NCBI RefSeq assembly: GCF_000264905.1
Contig: NW_006763134.1
Location: 1,300,528-1,364,527, forward strand
Length of the DNA stretch: 64,000 nucleotides
Source of the DNA: Stereum hirsutum FP-91666 SS1
Taxonomy: Eukaryota > Basidiomycota > Agaricomycetes > Russulales > Stereaceae
Direction of reading: 5' to 3'
Part shown: one piece after another, positions 35,701-47,400 of the stretch
Layout: each line of letters opens with the position of its first letter
Numbering within the stretch: position 1 is the first letter of the stretch
Made by a program: the position numbers and the translations under genes
Notes under the pieces: generated by a model
What the model saw: only the letters and a program-made list of their open reading frames with translations
What the model was told of the DNA's origin: nothing
The model's database searches: none

Positions 35701-38700
35701 ATTGCAAGAGCTCATCCTCAGTCGCAGTTTCTCTCCATTCGGCGACCGGAACGGTCTGTCTCTAATCATCAAACCTTGTACGCTGTCGAGCACTTGATGG
35801 GTGACGAAACGACCCACGCAATATCACGCACCTCCACAGCCGAGGCTCTCACTCCACAAGAATTCAGGCGTGTCGTTTGGCCGTGGTACGTGTGCTCCAG
35901 CCCTATCTTTCTGAGGTCGTCACAGTGGCACTTCTTTGACAGTGGCGTTGCGAGGAACATGTGAGGTGCTTAGAGGCAGACTAGCGTCACCGGGTATCTC
36001 CTGTCGTGGCGGCACATTCGTCTTTTCAACGACGAGGACGTGAGCCAAGTTTTCTGGCTGGTATTCGTGGCTTTCATGTGCTTATGCCTGTAAACCAAAG
36101 ACTCGTATCTTCTTCAAACCGCTTTCAAATAATTTTTGTACGTATTCTGGCGAGTGCCTACCGCGCTTTGACTGGAACTGATTCGAGAAGCCTAACTAGT
36201 TCCACCAAGCGTTCCACTCGGAGTCCACGTTTCTCCGAAAGGCGTTCCCGGAACATTCTTTTCAGTCGAATTACTCTGAAGAACAAGCAGGCGTCGGGTC
36301 TTCCCGTGTTCGTGCTCTCGACTGGGCCCAATTCGTGTTTGTGGAGCTTTTTGGTACGGCGATCCTTTCAATCTTGACGCCACGACTGCAGGCAGGTTTC
36401 CATCTTGAAGAATCTAACCTTGTCGGACAGCGTGTCATGATCAGATTCTGTGCTGCGCCTCGTGAGTGTCACAATCCATTCAGAGAACCGATCTAAGAAC
36501 TGGACCACATTCGTGTCCTGACACCCTGCGTCGGATATAGCGCGATATTGGAGACATGCACGGGACCGTCGCTTCAGGATCCGGATTGGTTCTTGTGGTC
36601 GGAAGACAATCTTAGTCGATAGTCCTTCGATTCAGCTGAGTTTAACTGTCAAGGTCAATTTGGAAGGTGACTCCAACCCGGGCCGCCGAAAACCAAGCCA
36701 CAGTAGGGGTTCTGGCTCTGTATGGCTCACACGCACGGCAATCTATCGAGCTGGCTCTAATGCTTAGTTCTGTCTTCACGAGCGTCCAGAATTCGATAAT
36801 GTCAGATCGGGGAGGAAGGTCGAGCTGAATGGACCCTGAACGCCTGACTGCCCATAGTTGGCACAGACGGAATAAGAATACGCAGGTAAATGTTAATACT
36901 CTATCTCTGTCTTGAGATCCTCTCCGGAAGCTCGCTGATATCTATCTATACCATTTATCTTTCGCCGCAGAGAAGTCGTGTCATCATTCAACGGAGCGTG
37001 ATGGAATGCGTAAGGTGAAATGTCTGACCTTTGGAATAATCTAGCTCCAGGTTGACACGATCATCATCATTTTCTTCCGGAGATTTCTCCTTGATTGATC
37101 GCAGAAGAGTGCGTCTGTCCACAGCAATGCTTCCAGTACGATGGGTGACTGTAGGCTGTCTGGGAATGTGTCCGACTCATTCTAGCCCCCTCTGCAAAGT
37201 TGTTACAAGTCAGAGACTAGTATACAATCAGAAGTAGGTTTAATTAGCTCTCCCAATATTTTTATGTTCATCGGTACAGGTACAGACAGAGCGCAACTTG
37301 GCGCTGCAGGAAGAGTGCCGCCACGAAGTCGGCGACTGTGTGGAATAAGAGGACCAGATCTTTCCCCGTCATCATTCAGGCAATTTTACCTGCCAAGCAC
37401 GTTGCTTCTACGGTTGTTTGCTTCCGTCCCTCTCGCAGGAACTAGCTGAATGTGGCATAGCCGTTCAATGCGGACTTCAATTTATTCTTGTGGTTTTGCT
37501 TCCGATTAGAAGGAATACCTATCCCCACGAACGCCTTCCGGTGACCGAGCTGAATCACCCGATCGCGATGCATTACCCTCTTTACTCATCTTCGCCGAGG
37601 TGCTGCAGTGAGAGTGTAGGATTCCCTTTGTTCGCTCTGCTTACATCGGGCTTTAAAATTTAGGTTGGATGGCGCTACTCCGAGCCCGATACGTTCGCTC
37701 TCGTGGTTCCTTTCAATTGATAATTGCTCTTCAGTCATTTGTGGAAATCTCGATGTTAATGTGTCTGGGTGCGTTCTGATGTCACGTTCTGGATAGTTCG
37801 CTCAATATTTGAATTTATAGGTACCAGTCTTCGCCAAGGGGCTCCACCGGCAAGTCTGTGTACTAGATCGGTCCCTCGCAGTGACCGATGATTAAAATAA
37901 TGACATTTCAGTGTAACTTACAGTTAGTCCTACATTCAACCATCAGTCTGTATGTCCCTCGTGGATGTTGTCTCTGTCTCACAAACAGAGTTTTATTGAC
38001 GGGGCCGGTTACGACCGTGAATCTCTCCGAGCATAGGCAGGCATTCGACCACATCGGCTGCCAGTGAATAGGGAGTACTCATTGGGACTCTCGGATCTTG
38101 GAACGATAGGCCTGGACAATTGAAGGCCCAAGCGCCCAAATTCGTTCACATACAGTCTGTCCCTGCGATCCCTTCGAATTCACCATTCCATCGAACTACT
38201 TCGCGGCTGCATGGGAGAAGTCCTTCTATCGACTCAAGCGCGGGGACATCAGACATTCCAGCCACTTCCTCAGTCTCACCCCGCATTCGGACATAGCGCA
38301 TGTATCGACCGTTGACAAACCTCGGAGAGAAGTCGCTGACGTATGTCGACGTCCTCGAGGAAACCGAGTCCTTTCAGGTCCTTTCGAACACGCACAATCG
38401 TCGGTTGGGAAGGCACACACACGGTCTCTAACCCGATCTTGGACCCTCAGTAGCTTGTGAAATTCCGTGGTATATCCGGGAAGGTAATTATGCTTGATAT
38501 AGCAATGTTCATGTTTCTCTGGCCACGCAGTCGAGGTTCTTTGAACTTTAGGCCTTCTTCCCTTTTCATCGAAGGCTGAAGATGGTGATGCAATGGCAAC
38601 CAGGGGCTCCAATACGGGCTGCTGAAGCTATCACTCACAACGCTCTGAGAAACACCGCTCTCTTGTTAGCTCGAGTGAGCATGAAGTTCCTGGGAAATAC

Positions 38701-41063
38701 TCGCTCAAGATCTCGCAGTTTACTCAGGGTTGATTCTCGGATGTGGGAGGGTCTTGACATACGGAGATGTGACTAGTGAGCCTGTTCTGTCATCTGCACC
38801 ATTCCAGTTGCGACGCTCTCTGATGTTCTTCACAGCAATTCATCCACAATCGGGAAAGAAACGCCTAGTGCGCCGCGCTAGCTATAGTATGTCAGGGCTC
38901 CAGACATATCCGGCAGGTATCGCCAGGGTCTGCTCCGAGAACTGCGCGATCTGGTGGCGCAGGGTTACGTGCAGAGCTTTGAATCCTGCGTGAGAACCAT
39001 CCAACCTATCAGTTATGTGCGTCTTTGCTTCCTCTTCTCCTTGCATCACCGAGAGCGGTCGTCATCTGGTTGGAGGCTCGTCATCGGGATGGGGCCATAT
39101 CACGCACAACTGTACATGTGTGTGCACATGTATCGTCTATGATGAGCCTGGATTCTGTCTGGAGCGAGAACGTTGCCTCACATTGACCGCATATCAGGTT
39201 CCACCGCCGGATACATAGCAGTACCATCCGAATTGAGGCCATCCGTGTTGTCTTCTGTTCGGATCGTCGCATTGTCGCAGTATGTATCTAAGCTCCACAG
39301 ACTCTCGTCATGCTCGCATGATTCTGTCTATGAAGGATCGAAGGACCAGTCCGGTGCACAGTGTTGTGTCCAGAGGGGACGAGATCGTCCCAAAGCGCAT
39401 GTTCACCGTTAAAGAAAAGGTGTGGTAGCTGTCTGCCCTCTGGATCCCGTCGAGAGCTCCCCGAGAACATGGCAGTATTCATACCTTACTGTTTTCGCTC
39501 GAGTGCGCAGCAATGCGATGTATGGGTGTGGCTTTAGGGGACGGTTTCGCTACCTCTCTCCTATGTCCAACCTCGACGTTTTAGTCCAAAGAGAAACGCC
39601 GATGAGGATCTAGATCGTACAGCAGAGCGAAGCTCTCGGCCACGCTGACTGAACGACAAGAACAGTGCTAGCAGCTTGGGTCTTGGCTTCCTCTCCCTCC
39701 GGACGCAGCATATACCGGCGGTATCGCACTGTGCGTCTTGTTCTGGCAGACCGGGCACAACACTCCATAGCGGGTATCTGACGGCTGCGCGAGTGCATCT
39801 CGCTCGTATACGCGTATGCATCGCACCATCCTCGCTGGTCGTCGAGCCCCTAATGGTCTGAATTTTCTTCTCTAGCGCTTTCGCGACTATCGTCCACTCG
39901 CCTGTACTCACTGCAAATATAATTGTTGCTTGGAAGTAAGAAGGCATCACCGGGAGAAAAAATTGGCCTCCCGCGCTCCTCGTACTCCCAACGCCATTGG
40001 ACAACGGACATTACAAATTCGGAGACAGACGCTCGCCCACATCTCTGACCATATTATAGCAGGACACACCTGATAGAGTTTCACATGCTGAAATTTGGGC
40101 CGTGCTTACCGTGCACTCTTCTCTTCTCTGCCAGGCTTCTTCTTGTGTGTATGAGATTTAGCAGAGGGAGGGCTGTGGGTCTCGTCCATACGGCGCCCAA
40201 TCGCGAGGCTCCTCGACCATTACTAGTATGGGGCGGACCATCACACCACGTAAATTGAAGAATGGTCAGGAGTGAACATCAGGGGTGCTCACTAAGATCT
40301 GAAGTGATTGGACGCCTGGGAAGCGCCCGGGGCGTATAAGCTAGAGTCCGCACGCGCACGCCGGGAGAAAAACATGGAGAAAGTCCAGAGATCTGATTTT
40401 GGGGACTTGAAGATGTCGGGATGCGTAAGGCTGCGGCGAAGATTTTGCAACCTTGGTCAGTGCACAGATGGACACGAATACAAATACGAACACGAGCAGG
40501 CTCATTAGCATGCTGTGTAGGTGTTATCAATTGAAGTTGCAGAACCCTGTGTGTCTTGGGAATTGATATGTATGGTTCTGGTGAAAGAGAGAACAAAAAA
40601 TTGAAGTCAAAGACAGAGCCAGCGGCTTTCAAGACGCCTCGGACTCGGATGCGAGCAGAGAAGGATCAAACAAACGGGGATAATAATTAAGTTATGAGTG
40701 CATATGTATGTACGCACCGGCATGCCACTGTCAACGCTCGAACGTGTAAGAACGGACATCCCGCCGGTCGGAAGCTGACATCTGAGTCCTAGATATCTTC
40801 CCCCGATCTCGCATCTCACTGACAGCTGCCTCGAGCATGCGCACCTGCCCAACAGACTACGAGCTGTGTGAGCTGCGATGCGCAATGATCTGAATCATGA
40901 TGATCCACGTAAGTAGGTGCCAGAGTGGAGCAAGCGACAGAGATACGATATGAGAACTATACATATCTTTATCTCCTTCGAGTTCTCGTCCTTCTATCTG
41001 ACTCCATCCATGACCCATCCATCGCAGCGACTGGGTCATCTGAAACCACATCCACCAAACGAA
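32800..41063. other. Gene-poor region with scattered coding-like relics
   Basis: No gene model could be built over 8 kb. Between about 34.1 and 36.4 kb the plus strand has short protein-like stretches broken by stops. Examples are FIPAATGACYVLDLPFPWYG near 34100, QDNAPFSIYPTDFSSIFSG near 34275 and ENAAFFESKSYRHWGYNHP near 34440. There is also a 127-codon open frame at 35581-35964 (TPQEFRRVVWPWYVCSS). Several have plausible donors (gtaaact, gtaagtt) after them. A decayed multi-exon gene is the simplest reading. No reverse transcriptase, integrase or transposase motif was recognised. Confidence 0.3.
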
Positions 41064-41708
41064 TTACAGAGGAGCGCTATTCTCGGTCTTGGCCAATAGG
41101 GGCGGCTGCTCGAAGTTTGTTTGTTGTCGATATCTTTGAATTCGAAGTCGAGAGTCGGATGCGCTGGACTGCGATGCGCTGCGAGAGAAGTGAAATGGTA
41201 CATGATCATCCATCAGCGTGACAAAACTTTGCAAGCCATTTGAACCTACGACGATGGATGAGTTAGACCAATAAGGAGCAGAGTCGTTAAAGCTCGTACA
41301 GACCCTACCCTGAACTTCAACAAAGGAATCACTACACCCGTAAGTAATGGAAGACTGTAGACGCCTCTCAGGCAAGATCCTCCACAGTGTTTGTCAAACA
41401 TTATACCACAGTCAGTGTCAAAATAGATACCCTTCCATACAAAGAGGCCTCAGGATCAGAGAGGCCCCGACTCCCCGATCCTTCCTCTTCGAGCGACAAC
41501 TGAATGGTCACTCTTCTTTAGTCTAAGACTGAGACTCAACATCAGGATCGCAGTGATAATCCCGCAGAGTGCACATGCGCGACGCTGAGAAATAATATCA
41601 GCTGTGACCCGTCGGGGATACGCTGCACGCCCTGGCCAGGGCAGACACTCCGAGCATAGCACTTATTCATAGCCATGCCATCCTGTACCCGCGACAATTT
41701 TTGACTCT

Positions 41709-41734
41709 CCAGCCGCTGAGTACTCAGCGGCTGG
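41709..41734. repeat. Perfect 26 bp palindrome
   Basis: The arm ccagccgctgagt is followed directly by its exact reverse complement, with no loop. The centre is GAGT|ACTC. Confidence 0.9.
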
Positions 41735-41781
41735 CGAGGGTCGAGAACGTTTTGTTCTCATCCGTCCTTCCTGATACGAAC

Positions 41782-41802
41782 ACACCACCACCACCACCAC
41801 CA
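41782..41802. repeat. CAC microsatellite
   Basis: Seven perfect cac units about 50 bases from the palindrome. Confidence 0.8.
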
Positions 41803-44157
41803 CTCACCCGCGAGGCCCGTCAGATGCCCCATCCAGGCATCCATCGAACGGGAATGAGGAGATGCGGGAAGAAAAAAGCAAGGCTCGACTTTGAGATTCT
41901 GAAAGACGCCGAGAAGGGAAGCGGTCTGAGATCTGAATCCCGAGAAAAAGAACAGTTAGCGCAAGAGTGTAGTAGTCGCTGCCAGTGACCGACCGACGCC
42001 GCCGTAGGTCCAGGAAAAGACGCTGTCGACATCCGGGGATGGACCCACATCCAAGTTCGCATCCACATCCATATCCATATCCGTATTCATACTCAGATCC
42101 AGCTGTATCGCTTCATATAACTCTACCTGAGATAAAGATAGGGTAGCCGCTGCCAGTGAGGCTGAGCGAGGGTGGGCCCACCTTCATTTTCTGTGCGATG
42201 TCAATGTGATATGAATATGGGAAAATCCAGCTGTATGTATGTGTGGGCGATGATGAGATGAGCCTGAGATGCTGCCACTGGATACGGCGTACATACAACA
42301 CGGACGGGTCGCTGAGATGCAGAGCAGGAATCGCAGATGCAGAGATGCAGATGCGTACAAGTCGCACATGAACTGAGATGAACGCACCTCGAATCATCAA
42401 CTTGCATGGCATCCATGCCCAGATCCATTGACACCACGAAATCTTCAAGCCGATGCATGATCATCCTTCCACGTTCCCAGCCAACCCGCCACCACGATTC
42501 TATTCCTGCCATGGTCATGAACTGAATTCGAAATCCTCGATCACAGGACTCTGAATCTCGAGCGTTACTTACAGTTGTATAGAGTCGAAAACTGGGGCAG
42601 AGATCCCGTCATTCTTCACCATGAGAGAACCACCACCTCAGGCTGGCGGCAGGCTGTCTTCGTTTATGTACTACTTACTCGCTTCATGAAATCAAAGCGG
42701 CGCCCTGGACCTGAGTTAAAGTTACAGCCCTTACAGCACTCGAGGAAATAATGAACGAGTCGTAAGATTAAAGAAGAATTCGAAGGGCCTTAGTAGTAGT
42801 ACGCTTCGGATTCCCTGCCAGTGCGTCGTCCAAATGCGGCACAATGGGAAAGATGACCATGACACGAACATGAAACTCATGTATGGACAAGGGCCCGATC
42901 GTACCATGTTGAAGTTGCCCCTGTAGCCTTAGGTCGCTGTGGACACTCGGGCGGCGTTTCGAGATGTAACTTACAATGTTTTTGGTACTGGCCCATACGC
43001 AACTTCCAGCTCTGACTGTGTCTGGCCCGGTGAAGCGACAAAAATAACACCTGACAGTGTATGTGGGTGTGGAAATTTCATGCAAGTCATAGCAGCATTA
43101 TCATAGATACGAGAGATACCGGAAGCACCGAAGCGAAGCTCGATGGACCATGCCAGTTGGTGATACGGATATAGTCAGCAACTGTGGCGTGTAAGTGTGA
43201 CGGAACGAAATGCATATGACGATGGACGACGGGGATAAATGTGGGTACGACCGGGTCCAAGTGACCTAGAGCCGCTGCGAATGAAGTGGAAAGACGGCGA
43301 ATGGAGATGATTGGTGCGAAGTTGCGAATCAGGCAATCTCTCGTAGGATCCAGGAAGCGATTGTATGTATAGAGCTTGTAGTGTAACTGTAGTGTAACTG
43401 TAGTGTAGGGTAGGAAAAACAAAGAGACCAGCGAATGGTTCGACACGAGAGGAGATGAGAAAGGCCAAAGGTGTTATACAAGGACGAGACAAGTGCGGCA
43501 GGAAAGGAGCCCAAGATAGATGAGAAGAAAAAGAAACCGAGGACGGGGCCTAAGAGAAGAAACGCCCGCGTTCCCAATAATGATACCACGTGAACCCAGA
43601 CCTAAAAATGAAACGGAAGAGCGAAATGAAACCCTATGACCGAACCGATAGACTATGAGGAAATAATGTATGCGAGAAACTATGGCACACGGAAAGCGGC
43701 GATGGGTGATGAGGCAGACCAACACAGAGCAAGAGGAACGGAAAGCAAGAAGAATGACAGTGTGAGAACGCAACCTGGGCACGAACAACCTCCAACTCCG
43801 CCCTCATTCCATCTCTGCCCACCCGCAGAGAAAGCGCCAGGTCCCTGACGACCTCGAACGCACTGATCCCCAGCATCATTGCCCCAGTTGGACCTGGCCT
43901 GATGCCTTCAACACCTCCCGTCGAGCTTCTCATCCTTCATCAAGAAGCCAGGACGTCGGACCGGACGGTGCCGTAAGGATGACGACGATGGGCTATGGAA
44001 GGCCAGAACATATGGAGTGCAGGTCCATGGTTCGCGAAGTTGCATGTAGTTTGTGTGGGGAAGTATGCGTGGCGAGGATGAGAGGGTGTGAGTGTTGACG
44101 GCATGTGCAGCGGTGGACGAAGGGCGGTAGAGATTGCCCTCTACAGGCATACGTGTT

Positions 44158-44636
44158 TCACCGAAAGGTGAGGAATCGCCAGTAGTTGGGATTTGGGGGC
44201 TGCATGATGGAAAGGGGCGCAGGTCAGCCAAGAGAAGAATTGGACGGGGTAAGGAAAAAGAGAGTGGTACGAACGCTAGTGGTAGGCGTTGTGCGGTCTG
44301 TAGAATCGGGGGATTAGTTGGGCCACAGAATAGCGGCAGAAAAGGGAACGTACGGGCTCGGATGCACTGATAGATTTCTACTCTGTTGAGTTGTACGTTC
44401 CACCGGCCACACTGGTCGTAGAGGGGCCAGTATTCGATGGAGGGATCCCAGATGAGGGTCTGTGCCGCAATGGGGACTTGTACTGCGACGGTGGTCATTG
44501 GAGTGGCGCGGAGGAGAGTACGGGCGAGTGCGGGGGAGGGGCAGAGAGGTGGTGCGGACGCGGTGGGGAGCTTGCATTTATAGACTTGTGCGGTGCCGGA
44601 CGGCCGGGCCAAGTCTCTTGAGTTGCAGTCTGTCAT
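44158..44636 (-). CDS. Hypothetical small protein, 69 or 115 aa
   Basis: Exons up to 44354, then 44297-44275, then 44199-44158, joined with matching phases (gtacgt and gttcgt donors). The start is either the ATG at 44498 (MTTVAVQVPIAAQTLIWDPS, 69 aa) or the upstream ATG at 44636 (115 aa). The core YDQCGRWNVQLNRVEIYQCI looks ordered, and the protein ends NYWRFLTFR. The middle exon is only 23 bases, so the model is fragile. I do not recognise the family. It diverges from a plus-strand candidate at 44896. Confidence 0.4.
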
Positions 44637-44895
44637 ATTTTCGGCATCTGGGCCTCACCTGCCATATGCGGCTGCGACCAATCGCGGGCCAGACCCAGAT
44701 GCCCCATCGTCGAGACTCCCGGCCCAAAGGAGACTGCTGACGGGCAGCCAATCGCGTTCCAGATCCAGCGCTGTCCTCGACAGCTCCCTTCGCCATCGCT
44801 CCCTCCCGCCACTGCTCGCCACCTCGCGATACGTCCTGCCACCCCCGTTTCAACCGCCTTCATATCCTCCTTCCCCGCCGGTACAGGCCATCACA

Positions 44896-45132
44896 ATGAA
44901 TCCGATTTCCTTACCCAACAACGATCCTTATCTCTCTTCCACGTGCATCCCCACTGACCTCGCTCGACGCTCCACAACGCTTCCAGTCACCACGTCACCG
45001 CTTCCACTTTCTCTCGAATACGCCCATATCAGGCAGCTATCCGTCGACACGAACATGCTCCTACGATCTCATCCGGCCGTCCGCTCTCTTCACCGTCCCT
45101 GCAGATCCTGCGTGCACCATCGCTTCTCTTGA
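44896..45132 (+). CDS. Candidate small protein, 78 aa
   Basis: A single open frame starts at an ATG in good context (caca-ATG-aa) after a pyrimidine-rich leader. It reads MNPISLPNNDPYLSSTCIPT and ends HHRFS. Composition is ordinary and no domain was recognised. It would share a divergent promoter with the minus-strand candidate ending at 44636. It may equally be the first exon of a larger gene or non-coding. Confidence 0.25.
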   Translation: MNPISLPNNDPYLSSTCIPTDLARRSTTLPVTTSPLPLSLEYAHIRQLSVDTNMLLRSHPAVRSLHRPCRSCVHHRFS

Positions 45133-46994
45133 GCCACCCGTGTCTTTTTCCGTTCTTTCCTTTGTGTCTCACCTCCGTCTGCTCATTTCGGTCCGGCGTT
45201 TTCTCTTGTTCTTCACGTATCGCGGAATGCATCGCGGCTGCTCTATGGATGTTCCACCTGTCCCGCACCCTTGAGCCACCGCCGCAGAGCGACGCTCTTT
45301 TGTTCCATTCACAGCCCTCTCGTTTCATCTTCTCGCGGAAACGCCTGCAGGCGCGCCCGCATCAGCTCCCAATATAATTCCCCTTCATCCTCCTAACTTC
45401 CTTTGTCTCTCTTATGTATTTGTCCCCGCGACTGCTACATCTTCTGCCTTCTGCGTCTTCTTGTTCATACCCAGACACCCGGCCAGCGATATCAGCGTCC
45501 CTCCTGTCTTCGTCTTCTTTACGGCGTTTAGGATGCGATCAATTTTCTTTCCGTGGCGGCTTATGTTACTTAATGTCGCCGAGCCTGGACCCACACATGT
45601 TGCACCGCAACTGAGGCTCAACATCAACTTTCACTGACTCGTTGCTCCCTCTCGAGCCTCGAACTCCGACGCTCGGCTGTGGTGGTAGCATACCAGCCCC
45701 TCGTTATGTTACACATATGTCTGGACCTTAACATATATGGGTCCATCTTTTTTTTCTCCTTACTCCTTCGTGTTGCGTTGCTGATCTAAATCGTCTGGTC
45801 TGGATCCTGGATCGTACCATTAAATTTGACGCCTGCCGCGGTGTGTATTACTGGATGTATGTACACAGGTTCTCTCGGTACCCGGGCGGTTACAGGTTAC
45901 GCTAAGCCACTGAGCTAAGCTCTAGTCCATGGCCACAGATCCTGTTGCACCGGCCGTACTGGTACATACGTGTCGTGGATGGACCCAGGCGCGGCGAATG
46001 AGGGTACGAAGTTTACTTTCCCTCCCTCGAACCCGCGGCGCTGTTTCATTCTGACGCCCACAGTCGTACACACATCCACGCCGATGTGAATGCCGTCGTG
46101 CGGTTCCCAGCCCATGTATCGGGCTTTGCGTCGCGCCTGTATACATACTGGTACATACGTGATTCATGTTATTTGCCGCCATCTCCTCGCTGCTCCTTGC
46201 CACTGGACATTCATTCTCTATATTACTTCCCCTTGGAACTCGATACGCAGCGGTTTGGGTTCAGATACGTCCAGCGTCATGCCACCCCCGTCGACACAGA
46301 CATACGGAGACACGGAGACAATACTGTGTATACAGACCAGACCGGCCGGAGCAGACCAATACCAGACCGGACCTCCCTGCTGCGATCTGATCAAGGACTA
46401 CGGGGGTGCGTACAGTCCCAATGTAAGTCTATCATTTCAACCTCACCTATTCTATTCTGAGCGAGCCTGACCGCTGTACTCCTCCCTGCCCTCGCTGTAT
46501 GTTATTCGAGTTACACCCCTTGCCTCATGATATTGCGTTTGTTGTTGCTTGCTCGAGATCGAGGAATTGATCGTATGCGCGCCCACTGCCGTCTGTATGC
46601 GTTATGTATTAGTCCTCGGATCGCATTGCACCGTATACCGACGATCCACCACCACCACCACCTCCTCCTCGTAGAGACTTCAGGATCATGACGATGATCG
46701 GGCGATGAACAACAATCGAGTCGTCAACGCGTCAGGCCCAGTACCTGGTCCTGGTCCTCGCGGATTCGTGGAGCTGAGAGGGGACTGGGTCTAGAGCGTA
46801 TGTGCCTCTGCTCTGTTTTGCTCTGATCATGATCATGAGCCTTGGCGTATGTTATGTGCATACGTCGTCCTGGGTAGTCGCAGTCATATCAGCCCGCCTG
46901 CTCATAGTGTGTGTGGTCTGTGTGGGTCCCGGCTGGCGATGACGATGACGCGACGACTTGGGAGCTCAACACTAGGGCTTGCCTCGAGGCTCTC

Positions 46995-47400
46995 CCTCCA
47001 TTTTGCATTTCGATCTACGTAACAAAGTTTCCACTCAGGTCTCTACTTCAACACTTGTCTCGATCCCCCTCCCTCAGGCCTCCATTTCGATCTACGTAAC
47101 ACGGGCATGCATACGAAAGCTCCACGGCCGAGGCTCGATGCTGGACGTTGGATGCTGTTTCGTTCTGAGACTTTCCATCGGTTTCCAACCAGGACCGTCG
47201 TGCAACACTTGTGTCGAGCCTCGACGCTCTCCCTCCTCAGGCCAGCATTTCGATCTACGAGAAATCCATTGGCCGAGGCTCGATGTTTGACTCGTCGTTT
47301 CGTTCTTCGAGTTTCTATGGGTTACCAACCAGGTCCGCCGAGCTGTACATACTCGCATGGCTCCCTCCTCCCTCCTCGATCCAGACCTCGGCCCCCAGGT
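46995..47400. repeat. Degenerate tandem repeat, about three units
   Basis: The box catttcgatctacg occurs at 47006, 47083 and 47246. The last two are each followed by ggccgaggctcgatg and then by a block that aligns (tttccatcggtttccaacca versus tttctatgggttaccaacca). The boxes caacacttgt and ctccctcc recur too. Unit length is about 160 bp for the last two copies, and the first is shortened. Confidence 0.7.

Larger units (their letters stand above)
41064..42518 (-). other. Possible gene fragments, unresolved
   Basis: Two protein-like minus-strand stretches lie here. One starts at an ATG at 42518 (MTMAGIESWWRVGWERGRM, then EDFVVSMDLGMDAMQ) and ends at a gtgcgt donor. The other, 41375-41064, reads SSIVVGSNGLQSFVTLMDDH and has no ATG. 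I could not connect them, and the region between is compositionally different. They may be parts of one gene, of two, or chance frames. Confidence 0.25.

Noticed and set aside
33300..39500. Retrotransposon or DNA transposon as the cause of the gene-poor stretch
   Set aside because: No long terminal repeats, reverse transcriptase, integrase, helicase or DDE motif could be recognised on either strand.
43377..43412. Three copies of a 12-base unit (tagtgtaactg)
   Set aside because: Short low-information tandem repeat without further context.
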